A stretch of DNA of 64,000 bases from positions 822,378-886,377 of the forward strand of contig NZ_KB906398.1 of NCBI RefSeq assembly GCF_000381345.1, in the 5' to 3' direction. Shown here piece by piece: positions 1 to 11,992 of the stretch; the stretch's first letter is position 1; each line of letters begins with the position of its first letter. The stretch is from Deinococcus apachensis DSM 19763 (GTDB taxonomy: Bacteria; Deinococcota; Deinococci; Deinococcales; Deinococcaceae). The translations under genes and the position numbers were made by a program. Under the pieces are notes generated by a model that saw nothing but the letters and a program-made list of their open reading frames with translations, was not told the DNA's origin and did no database searches.

Positions 1-29
1 GGGGGCGGCGTGAGCGTCCCTTTAAGGTT

Positions 30-1079
30 TCAGGCGCCCAGCCGCAGCACGCTCTGGTTGCCGCGCAGCACGAAGACGAGCACACCCGCCTCGGCCAGAA
101 TCCCGGCCCGGCGCTCCAGGTCGCGCACCGTGTCGGGCGCCTCGACCCACTGGCGGCGGGGCGTCTCGCCGGGCTCCAGGTAAAAGCCCTCGGGGACGGC
201 GACGATGACGACGCGGCTCGCGGTGGCGCGAGCGCGCATGGCCTGCTCGACGAGGGCGTGACCAGCCCGCTGCGTCAGCACGATGAGGTTGCCCCCCGCC
301 CGGGTCGGGGGGATGAGAGGCGGGGTGAAGTCGGGGGTGGCCCGGGCGAGGAGGCGCAGGGCCGCGCGCAACGTCTCCGGGGTGCGGCCGGTGGGCGTGG
401 CCCCCGCCGTGGTGGTGACGCAGGCGGGCAGGTCGAGTGCCAGGGCCTCCTGAATTAGGCTGCTCGCCAAGCGCACCACGCTGTCCACGAACACCTCGCT
501 GCCGTTCAGGTCGAGAAAGACGGTCACGCTGCTCGCGGCGGTGCGGTCGAGTTCGCGCACCGTCAGGCTGCCCGTGCGGGCCGAGAGGCGCCAGTGGACG
601 CGCCCCGGCGGGTCGCCCGGCAGGTAGGGCCGCGCCCCGCGCAGACTGATGGGGTCTTCCAGCCCCAGCGTGCGCGAGAGGTTGCCCTCGCTCAGCAACG
701 GGCGCAGCAGATCGGGGAGAACCAGGCCGTGCGTGCCGGGATAGACCTCCAGCCGGGCGGCAACCCGCAGCGGGGCGGAGTGCCAGAAGAGCCCCAGCGG
801 ATCGGCCCAGCGCAGCGCCCCGCCCGCCCAGGCGTACTCGCCCCGGCGGTTGAGGGTGAGGGTCGTGCGCCGCTCGGTCACGCTGCGGCCCAGGGTCAGC
901 CCGCCCAGGGCCACCTGTTCCCCCGCCACGACCGTCAGGGGCGTGGGGTCCTCGACGAGCACGCGCAGCGGCCAGCGGGACTCGACCTCAACCCGCACCC
1001 GGTAAGGGAGCTGGTCCCCCTCGAAACCCTGGGGCGGAAACTCGCGGGTCAGCGTCACCCGGGGTGGACGGCGTGACAC
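30..1079 (-). CDS. DUF58 domain-containing protein
   Basis: DUF58-family protein of about 350 residues. It contains the typical block with GARPYLPGDPPGRVHWRLSA around residue 150, followed by a von Willebrand A-like region (TVFLDLNGSE) near residue 190. It is the last gene of a three-gene operon with the MoxR ATPase and a DUF4129 membrane protein, a widespread partnership linked to envelope or protein-complex maturation; its substrate is unknown. The first ATG/GTG/TTG codon is the GTG at 1079, but the frame stays open upstream and encodes a strongly hydrophobic segment (LPALLLVLAALLLTVLAAFL) that DUF58 proteins normally have. No standard start precedes that segment, so a CTG start at 1145, overlapping the moxR stop, is a real possibility (371 aa). 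The family call is firm; the start is uncertain. Confidence 0.88.
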   Translation of the reverse strand: MSRRPPRVTLTREFPPQGFEGDQLPYRVRVEVESRWPLRVLVEDPTPLTVVAGEQVALGGLTLGRSVTERRTTLTLNRRGEYAWAGGALRWADPLGLFWHSAPLRVAARLEVYPGTHGLVLPDLLRPLLSEGNLSRTLGLEDPISLRGARPYLPGDPPGRVHWRLSARTGSLTVRELDRTAASSVTVFLDLNGSEVFVDSVVRLASSLIQEALALDLPACVTTTAGATPTGRTPETLRAALRLLARATPDFTPPLIPPTRAGGNLIVLTQRAGHALVEQAMRARATASRVVIVAVPEGFYLEPGETPRRQWVEAPDTVRDLERRAGILAEAGVLVFVLRGNQSVLRLGA

Positions 1080-1141
1080 CAGGAACGCGGCAAGGACCGT
1101 GAGCAGCAGCGCCGCCAGGACGAGGAGCAGCGCGGGCAGGT

Positions 1142-2131
1142 TCAGGGGGCGGCTCCGGTGGGGAGGGGCTCGGCGGGCACCGGCTCGTGCCGCAGCACGT
1201 CCGCGACAATCTCCTCGGGGCGAGTTCCGGCCAGCCGCGCCTCGATCCGCAGGCTGAGGCGGTGGGCGAGGACTCCGGGTGCGGCGGCCTTCACGTCGTC
1301 GGGCAGCACGAAGCTCCGGCCCGCGAGTGCCGCAAGGGCCTGCGCCACCCCCTGCAAGGCGAGGCTGGCGCGCGGCCCCCCTCCCAGGGCGACCTGCGGG
1401 TGGGCGCGGGTCCGGGCGCTGAGCGCCGCGATGTACCGCCGCAGGTCGTCGGAGACCCGCACCTCGCGCACCGCCGCCCGGGCCGACAGCAAATCGTCGG
1501 GCGTGGCGACCGCGCCGAGCGTGTCGATGGGGTGCGCCCCCTGGAGCCGGGCGAGCATCCGCACCTCCTCCTCGGGCGTGGGGTAGCCCACCGAGAGCTT
1601 GAGGAGGAAGCGGTCGAGCTGCGCCTCCGGCAATCGGTAGGTGCCCTCATGCTCGATGGGGTTCTGGGTGGCGACCACCACGAAGGGCGGCGGGAGGACG
1701 TGCGTGACGCCCGCCTCGGTAACCTGGCCCTCGCCCATCGCCTCCAGCAGCGCCGACTGGGTCTTGGGGGTGGCGCGGTTGATCTCGTCGGCGAGGAGCA
1801 GGCCGGTGAAGATCGGCCCGGGGACGAACTCGAACTCACCGGTTGCGGGGCGGTACACGCTGACGCCCGTCACGTCGCTGGGCAGCAGGTCGGGCGTGAA
1901 CTGCACCCGCCGGAACCCCAGGCCCAGGCTGGCGGCGAGCGCGCGGGCCAACATCGTCTTGCCGGTGCCGGGGGCGTCCTCCAGCAGCAGGTGCCCGCCC
2001 GCCAGAATGCCCGCCAGCGCGAGCCGCGTCACGTCCTCCTTGCCGACCAGCACCCGCGCGACGTTCTCCAGCACCCGGCCCGCGTAGGCCTGGACGCCTG
2101 CCAGCTCCCCCGTTCGTCTTCCGTTCGTCAT
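1142..2131 (-). CDS. MoxR family AAA+ ATPase
   Basis: AAA+ ATPase of the MoxR family, 329 aa, usual length. Walker A is GTGKT at residues 55-59 and Walker B is LLLADEIN with Asp115-Glu116. The sensor region VVATQNPIEHEGTYRLPEAQ is the MoxR hallmark. MoxR proteins act as chaperone-like ATPases that mature partner complexes, usually encoded beside DUF58 and transglutaminase/DUF4129 proteins, exactly as here. The ATG overlaps the stop of the upstream DUF4129 gene by 4 nt (ATGA), so translation is coupled. The DUF58 gene begins at or just after its own stop. The physiological target cannot be read from the sequence. Confidence 0.93.
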   Translation of the reverse strand: MTNGRRTGELAGVQAYAGRVLENVARVLVGKEDVTRLALAGILAGGHLLLEDAPGTGKTMLARALAASLGLGFRRVQFTPDLLPSDVTGVSVYRPATGEFEFVPGPIFTGLLLADEINRATPKTQSALLEAMGEGQVTEAGVTHVLPPPFVVVATQNPIEHEGTYRLPEAQLDRFLLKLSVGYPTPEEEVRMLARLQGAHPIDTLGAVATPDDLLSARAAVREVRVSDDLRRYIAALSARTRAHPQVALGGGPRASLALQGVAQALAALAGRSFVLPDDVKAAAPGVLAHRLSLRIEARLAGTRPEEIVADVLRHEPVPAEPLPTGAAP

Positions 2132-3594
2132 GTCGTCTCGCTTTCCGTGTCTTTTCTGTCCGTCTGCGCCGTGAGGTGCGTCACTTCACGCGCGGCCCGC
2201 TCGGCGGCGTCCGCGTCGTCCTCGGTCACCCGGCCCCCATAGCGCACCGGGGCGTAGGCGGCGACGAGGGTGCCCAGCGGCCCGGCCAGCGCGGGTCTCA
2301 CCCCGGTTACCCGGCCCGCGTGTTCGGCGGGCGTTTCCGCCTCGCCCCGCCCCAGGCCCACGGCCGCGAGCGAGGTGAGGGCCGCACGGTAGGCGAGCCG
2401 CACGCGGTGCAGCGCCTCCTCCTCGCCGGGGTATGGGGTGGAGGGGAGGGTCTCCTCGGGCTCCGCCTCGGCCGGGTCCGGTCGAAAGCGCAGCCCCAGC
2501 CAGAACAGCGCCGCCGCCAGCCCGGTGAACACCAGGAAGGCAAGCAGGCTCAGGACCCAGAGGCTCCGCTCCCAGAAGAGCTGAAGGGGGTCGCTCACCT
2601 CCCTGAGGGCCTGGGTGTCGAGTGTTCCCGCCGCCCCCGCCGACGCCCCAGGCCCCAGGTCTCCTCCCGCTCCGGTACGGGCGGCGAAGCTGAACGCCAG
2701 CAACAGCGCCGCCGTCAACCCCACGCCCATCACCGCCGCAACCTCCCACCACTGGAACCGGAAGGGCTCGCCGGGCTCGCGGCTCCGCGCCCGCCACATC
2801 GCAAAGGCCAGCGCCGCGAAGAACAGCAGGCCGCTCAACAGCACGAGGTCGCCGCCGGGGAGGCGGTCCGGCAGGTTCCCAACCGGGCGAACCCGGCGCA
2901 CCTCGCCCTGTCTCTGGGCAGTGGGCGGCTGCGCCAGGGGTGGCACAGCGGGCGACTCCTGCGCCTGGGCCGGGGCGGCGGGTGAATTGCCTGGTTGGCC
3001 GAGGCGGCCCGTCCCACTCCCCGGCAGCGCGAACGCGAGCAGAGCGAGGAGCAGGGCCGCCGCCAGGGCCGCCCCCGCCGTGCCCAGCAGGGCCTTTCCT
3101 CCCCCGGCCAGCCGCCGGTGGGGCCGCTCCTCCACGCCCGCCGCGCCCAGCAGGGTCAGCAGCAGCGCGAGCAGACCCAGGGCCAGCCCTACGACAGAAC
3201 CACCCCCCGGCACCACCGCCCCCAGCAGGAGGAGCGCGGCGAGCCACCCGGCGCCCCAGCCCACCCGCCTCTCCTCCAGGGCCGACACGCCCAGGTACAC
3301 CAGCGCCGTGCCGCCCATGACCGTCACGAACGCCTGGATGAACGCCACCGCCCCCTCCGGCCCCCGCATTCCCGGCAGCGACCCCACCAGACCCACGCCC
3401 GCCCCCAGCAGGAGCAGCGGCACCCGCACCGACCGCGGCCCGTCTCCCCGCCGGGTCAGCGCCAGGGCCACCGGCAGCCCCAGCATGGCCCACCACGGCA
3501 GCCAGGCCACGCCGACAAGCGGGGCGGCGAGCAGCAGCAGCGAGCGGTCGGCCCAGAAGGGCGCGGGACGCGGGGAAGTTGGGGACAGGGCCAC
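2128..3594 (-). CDS. DUF4129 domain-containing multi-pass membrane protein
   Basis: Membrane protein of about 488 aa with many hydrophobic segments in its N-terminal half, a loop rich in Pro, Ala and Gln near the middle, two or three more transmembrane segments, and a cytoplasmic C-terminal part (HRVRLAYRAALTSLAAVGLG ... ETPAEHAGRV) typical of DUF4129. That domain is often fused to transglutaminase-like proteins; no transglutaminase catalytic triad is visible here. First gene of the MoxR-DUF58 operon. I chose the GTG at 3594 because the frame further upstream encodes low-hydrophobicity sequence and runs into an interspersed repeat. A TAGGCT -10 lies 14 nt upstream. An upstream ATG at 3690 is possible but unlikely. 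Confidence 0.75.
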   Translation of the reverse strand: MALSPTSPRPAPFWADRSLLLLAAPLVGVAWLPWWAMLGLPVALALTRRGDGPRSVRVPLLLLGAGVGLVGSLPGMRGPEGAVAFIQAFVTVMGGTALVYLGVSALEERRVGWGAGWLAALLLLGAVVPGGGSVVGLALGLLALLLTLLGAAGVEERPHRRLAGGGKALLGTAGAALAAALLLALLAFALPGSGTGRLGQPGNSPAAPAQAQESPAVPPLAQPPTAQRQGEVRRVRPVGNLPDRLPGGDLVLLSGLLFFAALAFAMWRARSREPGEPFRFQWWEVAAVMGVGLTAALLLAFSFAARTGAGGDLGPGASAGAAGTLDTQALREVSDPLQLFWERSLWVLSLLAFLVFTGLAAALFWLGLRFRPDPAEAEPEETLPSTPYPGEEEALHRVRLAYRAALTSLAAVGLGRGEAETPAEHAGRVTGVRPALAGPLGTLVAAYAPVRYGGRVTEDDADAAERAAREVTHLTAQTDRKDTESETT

Positions 3595-3608
3595 GGGAGT
3601 TCTACCCC

Positions 3609-3614
3609 AGCCTA
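3609..3614 (-). promoter_or_regulatory. -10 element TAGGCT of the DUF4129-moxR-DUF58 operon
   Basis: TAGGCT on the minus strand, 14 nt before the chosen GTG. No convincing -35 hexamer. It would give a very short leader. Confidence 0.33.
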
Positions 3615-3670
3615 GCGCAGTGGGGGAAGGGGCGGGGCGCAGGTTGGCGGGCGTCTTCCTGCATGAAGTG

Positions 3671-3692
3671 GTCATGCTGAGCGTCAGCAAAG
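3671..3692 (+). repeat. Interspersed repeat copy (GTCATGCTGAGCG family)
   Basis: Begins GTCATGCTGAGCGTCAGCAA and matches 38356-38378 at about 22 of 25 positions. A degenerate inverted partner (CCTTCGCGCTGCCCAGGGC) follows at about 3720-3738, so the unit may be a small imperfect inverted repeat. Elements of this kind are scattered between genes in Deinococcus and other GC-rich genomes. Confidence 0.5.
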
Positions 3693-3782
3693 CGGCTCCA
3701 TCCCGCGTCCTGGGTGAGGCCCTTCGCGCTGCCCAGGGCGACAGACATCAGTTCACCCACTCACCACCGAAGCCCGGATGGC

Positions 3783-3808
3783 AAAAACCCCCGCCACAGG
3801 GACGGGGG
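3783..3808 (-). terminator. Rho-independent terminator of rpoD
   Basis: On the minus strand CCCCCG and CGGGGG form a 6-bp GC stem around a 9-nt loop, followed directly by five T. It lies 18 nt after the rpoD stop codon. Confidence 0.75.
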
Positions 3809-3825
3809 CCGGAAGTTCTCCACAC

Positions 3826-5370
<1,545 letters not shown>

Positions 5371-5598
5371 GCGTGCTCCTGTGGCGTGCGGGGAAGGCGG
5401 CGAAGGGGGCCGGGGCGCGTCAGTCTAGCAAACCCCCCCACGGCATTCAGATGCCGGTCACCATCGGGAAGCCTGGGGGAAAGAGAGATACGCGGCGAGG
5501 GGCCGCCAGGTTCCCGGGAGGCGCCTGCCCCCACTCGGCCGCTCATCCAGTTTTCGTCCGATCCTTTCCCGGCAACCTTTTGTTCCTTCTCCCTTCAA

Positions 5599-5633
5599 TC
5601 CGGTGGAACAGGTTAGATCATGGTTCCACCGGA
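5599..5633. repeat. Perfect 11-bp inverted repeat between the GH2 gene and rpoD
   Basis: TCCGGTGGAAC and GTTCCACCGGA are exact inverse copies separated by 13 nt. The hairpin lies 5 nt after the stop of the minus-strand GH2 gene, so it may act as its terminator or an mRNA 3' end, but no T-run follows on either strand. The rest of 5371-5638 holds the rpoD upstream region. Confidence 0.55.
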
Positions 5634-5638
5634 CTTCC

Positions 5639-7498
<1,860 letters not shown>

Positions 7499-7500
7499 AT

Positions 7501-7509
7501 CCTCTCCTT
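7501..7509 (-). promoter_or_regulatory. Shine-Dalgarno site deciding the TTG start of the GH2 gene
   Basis: AAGGAGAGG on the minus strand is near-consensus; its AAGGAG core is 5 nt from TTG at 7498. It supports this start over the ATG 78 nt upstream. Confidence 0.6.
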
Positions 7510-7579
7510 GTGCCGGGCTGGTCCGCGGTGGCACTCTGCCACCCGGCCACAACTCGCGGTCCCGCAAATGGGCCATGAC

Positions 7580-7610
7580 AGTATGGAGCCTGACCGGGCA
7601 GAGAGGTCAA
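7580..7610 (-). promoter_or_regulatory. Candidate promoter of the GH2 gene
   Basis: TTGACC (7605-7610) and CATACT (7580-7585) with a 19-nt spacer, preceded on the minus strand by an A-rich stretch that could act as an UP element. Transcription would start near 7573, giving a leader of about 75 nt before the TTG. The spacing is longer than optimal. Confidence 0.42.
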
Positions 7611-7693
7611 CCTTTTTTCCCCCTTTTGCGTGGAGGTGGGAATGTTTCTCAAGGGACGGGAAACCCGGGCCTCTCCCCGACGAGCACAAGCCC

Positions 7694-7728
7694 AAAAACA
7701 GCGCCCCGGGGTAGTTCCCCGGAACGCT
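7694..7728 (-). terminator. Rho-independent terminator of the glycosyltransferase gene
   Basis: A 12-bp stem with two G-U pairs (AGCGTTCCGGGG with CCCCGGGGCGCT), 5-nt loop AACTA, then GTTTTTG, about 30 nt after the stop codon on the minus strand. Confidence 0.8.
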
Positions 7729-7758
7729 CGTCCTGCGCCAGCTTTGGAGGCCCGCCGC

Positions 7759-8919
<1,161 letters not shown>

Positions 8920-9347
8920 GGGGGCTCCTCCTGAAATGGAATTGAGAATCAGCCGCACCGGGACGGCTGTATGAGGCTGAATGTGCTGAGCGCATCTGTG
9001 ATTGATCGGGGTCGCCGGAACCCGGCCTCTGTGGCAACAGGTTCCGTTTCAGAGTCGGGCACACCCCGGCTCGCGTTCACGCCGGGCCACTTCCGTGACG
9101 CTACGGAAATCCCAGAGAGGCTTTCAGAAGCAGGAGATCCCTCTGGGAGCCGTTGAAACGCATGAGAACCAGTATAGGCACGCCCCTGTACATGAGCTTC
9201 CCAGCCCCATGAACCCGCAGCCTCCTTCCCCTGACGTTACCCAGAGAAAGCGCTGAAGCCGCCTAAAGAAAACTCTCATTTCTTGTGAGGAGATTTAGGT
9301 GGTAGGGCTTTGCAGACTCCCCAACGAACTGAGTCCGGAAGACATGG
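8920..9347. other. Gene-free leader and upstream region of the glycosyltransferase gene
   Basis: About 430 nt without a convincing coding region. It holds the TATACT element (9171-9176) and two stem-loops that would lie in the 5' leader of the minus-strand glycosyltransferase mRNA: TTCCGT/ACGGAA at 9091-9108 and TCCCAGAG/CTCTGGGA at 9110-9148. I do not recognise a known riboswitch. Confidence 0.45.
9171..9176 (-). promoter_or_regulatory. -10 element TATACT for the glycosyltransferase gene
   Basis: TATACT on the minus strand is a near-consensus -10, but no good -35 is seen. Start near 9164 would give a leader of about 245 nt. Confidence 0.35.
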
Positions 9348-9388
9348 AAAAATTCCCTGTTCCCACCAGTTGGTGAGCGGAACAGGGA
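9348..9388 (-). terminator. Rho-independent terminator of galT-galK
   Basis: On the minus strand TCCCTGTTCC pairs perfectly with GGAACAGGGA; the enclosed CACC/GGTG extends the stem. It is followed by AATTTTT and lies about 30 nt after the galK stop. Confidence 0.85.
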
Positions 9389-9414
9389 TTGACGCTGCCT
9401 CGGTGGAGGGGGCG

Positions 9415-10464
9415 CTAGATGGACTCCTGGGGGCGGGGAACGACCTGCCGCCCCTCCCCGCCGTACTCGGCGAGGACATCACGGGCCACAGCCCCAGCGT
9501 AGCCGACCTCCACGAGCGCCACCACGGCCCCGCCGAACCCCGCCCCCGTCATCCGGGCGCCGTAGGTCGCGGGGTGAGCCTGGAGGAGCGCCACCAGCCG
9601 GTCGACCTCGGGCACCGTCACCTCGTAGTCGCCCCGCAGGCTGGCGTGTGAGGCGTTCATCAGCTCGCCGAACCTGGGGGCGGGGGCGTCCAGGGCCTCC
9701 AGGACGCGGGCATTTTCCGAGACGACGTGGCGGGCGCGGCGCAGGAGCAGGTCGGGCAGGTCCGCGAGGGCGGCCACGTCCGTCACGTCCCGCAGCTCGC
9801 GCACGCCGAGCAGGCGGGAGGCTTCCTCCACCTGGGCACGGCGCTCGTTGTACCCGCTCTCAGCCAGGCGCCGGGGCACGCCACTGTCCAGGACGAGGAC
9901 TTCGCCGCCCGCGGGGAGGGGCAGCCTGCGCCGCTCCAGGGTGCGGGTGTCCAGGAACAGCATGTGCTCCGCGTCGGCGAGGCTGCTCGCCATCTGGTCC
10001 ATGATGCCGCTCATCACGCCCACGAACTCATGTTCGACCCGCTGCCCCAGCAGGGCGAGGTCCACGTCGCTGAGGTCCAGACTATACCTTTCCCGCAGGG
10101 CTCGCAGGGTAGCGATCTCCAGCGCGGCGCTGCTGCTCAAACCCCCGGAGGGCACGTCGGAGGTGATCCACACATCGAGCGCGCCTTGCACCCCCGCCAC
10201 GGAGATGCAGCCCGTCACGTACGGCGCGAACTCGGTTCCCTTCTCGCCCAGCGGAACCTCCATCGTCTGGCCGAAATTGTCGGAGTACAGGCGGTGCACT
10301 CCCCCCTCGCGACGGGCCAGGGCCACCGTCGTCTGCTGCGGAATCGCACTCGGCAGCACGAAGCCGCCCTGGTAGTCGGTGTGCTCGCCGAGCAGGTTGA
10401 CCCGACCCGGCGCCCGGGCCGTGACCTCCGGCGGGCGGCCGAACACTTCCTCAAAGGATGGCAA
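9415..10464 (-). CDS. galK: Galactokinase
   Basis: Galactokinase, 349 aa, Leloir pathway: phosphorylates galactose at C1. The N-terminal signature [16 protein letters not shown] at about residues 19-34 and the GHMP ATP-binding motif [12 protein letters not shown] near residue 110 are both present, as is the C-terminal [14 protein letters not shown]. The start is a TTG at 10464 lying inside the end of galT (14-nt overlap). GGGAGG stands 6 nt upstream, supporting it. Second gene of a galT-galK operon closed by a strong terminator. No galE or mutarotase is next to it. Confidence 0.95.
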   Translation of the reverse strand: MPSFEEVFGRPPEVTARAPGRVNLLGEHTDYQGGFVLPSAIPQQTTVALARREGGVHRLYSDNFGQTMEVPLGEKGTEFAPYVTGCISVAGVQGALDVWITSDVPSGGLSSSAALEIATLRALRERYSLDLSDVDLALLGQRVEHEFVGVMSGIMDQMASSLADAEHMLFLDTRTLERRRLPLPAGGEVLVLDSGVPRRLAESGYNERRAQVEEASRLLGVRELRDVTDVAALADLPDLLLRRARHVVSENARVLEALDAPAPRFGELMNASHASLRGDYEVTVPEVDRLVALLQAHPATYGARMTGAGFGGAVVALVEVGYAGAVARDVLAEYGGEGRQVVPRPQESI

Positions 10465-11545
10465 GGGACACCTCCCGCAGCTCGGCGGCCTTCTGCTCGG
10501 GCAGCGCGTCGTTGGCGAACTCGCCCGCGCCCTGCTCGGTTCCGGCGAGGTACTTCATTCGGCCCGGGGCGCGCAGGTACGGCGAAATCTCGATTCGCAG
10601 CGGCCACTCGGGATAGCTTCCCCCGTCCACGGGCGCCTGCTGCACCGTCAGCAGATAGGGCATCCGCACCCCGAACAGCGCGTCCAGCCGCATCAGGGCG
10701 TCCTTGAGCACGGCGGCGAAGGCGTCCCGCTCCGTGTCCTCCAGGTCCGACAGGAAGGCGGCGGGGCGGCCGGGCAGCACCCAGGTCTCGTAGGTGAAGC
10801 GGGCGAAGGGCGGCACCACGCTGAGCGCCGCGCCCTCGTCCCGGATGAGCCGCAGCCCGGCCTCGCGCTCGGTTTGGATGAAGTCCGTAAGCCAGGGGCG
10901 GCCATGCTCCTCGCGCCAGGCCCGCATCTGCCCCAGGGCGCGGGTCTGCACTGGGGGCAGGTGGTTGTAAGCGTAGATCTGGCCGTGCGGGTGGTGCAGC
11001 GTGACGCCGACCTCCACCCCGCGGTTCTCGAAGGGCATCACGTACTGGAGCCGGGGATCACGGCCGAGTTCGGTCGTCCGGTCGGCCCACACGTCGAGGA
11101 GCAGGCGCACCTCCTCGACCGGCAGGCCGCCCAGGGTTCCGTTCGGGTCCTGGCTGAACACCACGACCTCGCACTTGCCCACGCCGGGCCGCACGGGCAC
11201 GCCGGGCACCGGGTCGGGCTGGGGCGCGTCGAGGATCAGGCTGGGAAAGCGGTTGTCGAAGACCGCCATGTCGTAGCGGCCCCGGGGCAGCTCGGTGGGG
11301 TGCGCCTCGTCGTGGGTGGGTGCGAGCGGGTTGTACTCGGGCGGGGGCAGGAAGGTGCGGTTCTGGCGGTGCGCCGCGTACATCACCCACTCGCCGCGCA
11401 CCGGATGCCAGCGCATCTGGGGCCGCGCGACCACAGGCTGCGGGTCGGGGCTGGGAATCTCACTCTCGACCTCGACCGGGGCCCGCCCGTAGAGCGTCAG
11501 GGCCCGGCCGTCCGGTTTCACAAACTCCGATTTATGCATGGTCAC
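10451..11545 (-). CDS. galT: Galactose-1-phosphate uridylyltransferase
   Basis: GalT, 364 aa: exchanges galactose-1-phosphate with UDP-glucose. The active-site HPHGQ with its nucleophilic His is near residue 183, and the N-terminal [18 protein letters not shown] is typical. The start is the GTG at 11545, which lies about 10 nt after GGGAGG; an ATG two codons later is the alternative. First gene of galT-galK, divergent from a small membrane protein gene at 11711. A TATGCT -10 lies about 37 nt upstream. Zn-binding residues were not traced. Confidence 0.95.
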   Translation of the reverse strand: MTMHKSEFVKPDGRALTLYGRAPVEVESEIPSPDPQPVVARPQMRWHPVRGEWVMYAAHRQNRTFLPPPEYNPLAPTHDEAHPTELPRGRYDMAVFDNRFPSLILDAPQPDPVPGVPVRPGVGKCEVVVFSQDPNGTLGGLPVEEVRLLLDVWADRTTELGRDPRLQYVMPFENRGVEVGVTLHHPHGQIYAYNHLPPVQTRALGQMRAWREEHGRPWLTDFIQTEREAGLRLIRDEGAALSVVPPFARFTYETWVLPGRPAAFLSDLEDTERDAFAAVLKDALMRLDALFGVRMPYLLTVQQAPVDGGSYPEWPLRIEISPYLRAPGRMKYLAGTEQGAGEFANDALPEQKAAELREVSLAIL

Positions 11546-11581
11546 CCGTCTCTGTCCTCCCGCTAGGCACGTTCGGGGGGC

Positions 11582-11587
11582 AGCATA
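11582..11587 (-). promoter_or_regulatory. -10 element TATGCT of galT-galK
   Basis: TATGCT on the minus strand, 36 nt before the galT GTG; the -35 region is poor. No clear operator nearby. Confidence 0.4.
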
Positions 11588-11710
11588 GCCTGTTTCGCCG
11601 GGAAGGGGCAGCGCCGGGCGGCGGCATGAGAGCGGGGCCGGGGCTTTTCTGAAGAGGAGTGATGTTCCCCCGGGGCCCTGCCCGGAGCAGACTGGGGCCG
11701 GGAGGAAAGC

Positions 11711-11986
11711 ATGAGGTCAAGCCTGTGGACCAAGCGCGCCCTCGAAGTCCTGGCCGTCATCCTGATCGGTGACGGGCTGATCTCGGTGCTGCGACCAGTG
11801 GGGCACAGCCTGCTGTGGTGGATGCCCCTGCCGGGCGTGCGTCCACTGATGGAGTGGTGCGCCGAGCGACCAAACGTGACGCGCACGCTGGGGCTGTCGC
11901 AGGTCGCGGTCGGCCTATGGCTGGACGCGCGCCTGTATGCCTCGCCGCCCACCGTGGATGAGCGGGTCCCTGCCCACTTCCGGTAG
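11711..11986 (+). CDS. Small membrane protein of unknown function
   Basis: 91 aa protein with a hydrophobic N-terminal helix ([18 protein letters not shown]) and a second weaker one ([17 protein letters not shown]); it ends in a short polar tail. ATG preceded by GGGAGGAAAGC, a good ribosome-binding site. I recognise no domain. It is convergent with the DUF3084 gene, 6 nt away, and divergent from galT, so it appears to be a single-gene unit. Confidence 0.7.
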   Translation: MRSSLWTKRALEVLAVILIGDGLISVLRPVGHSLLWWMPLPGVRPLMEWCAERPNVTRTLGLSQVAVGLWLDARLYASPPTVDERVPAHFR

Positions 11987-11992
11987 CCGGGC

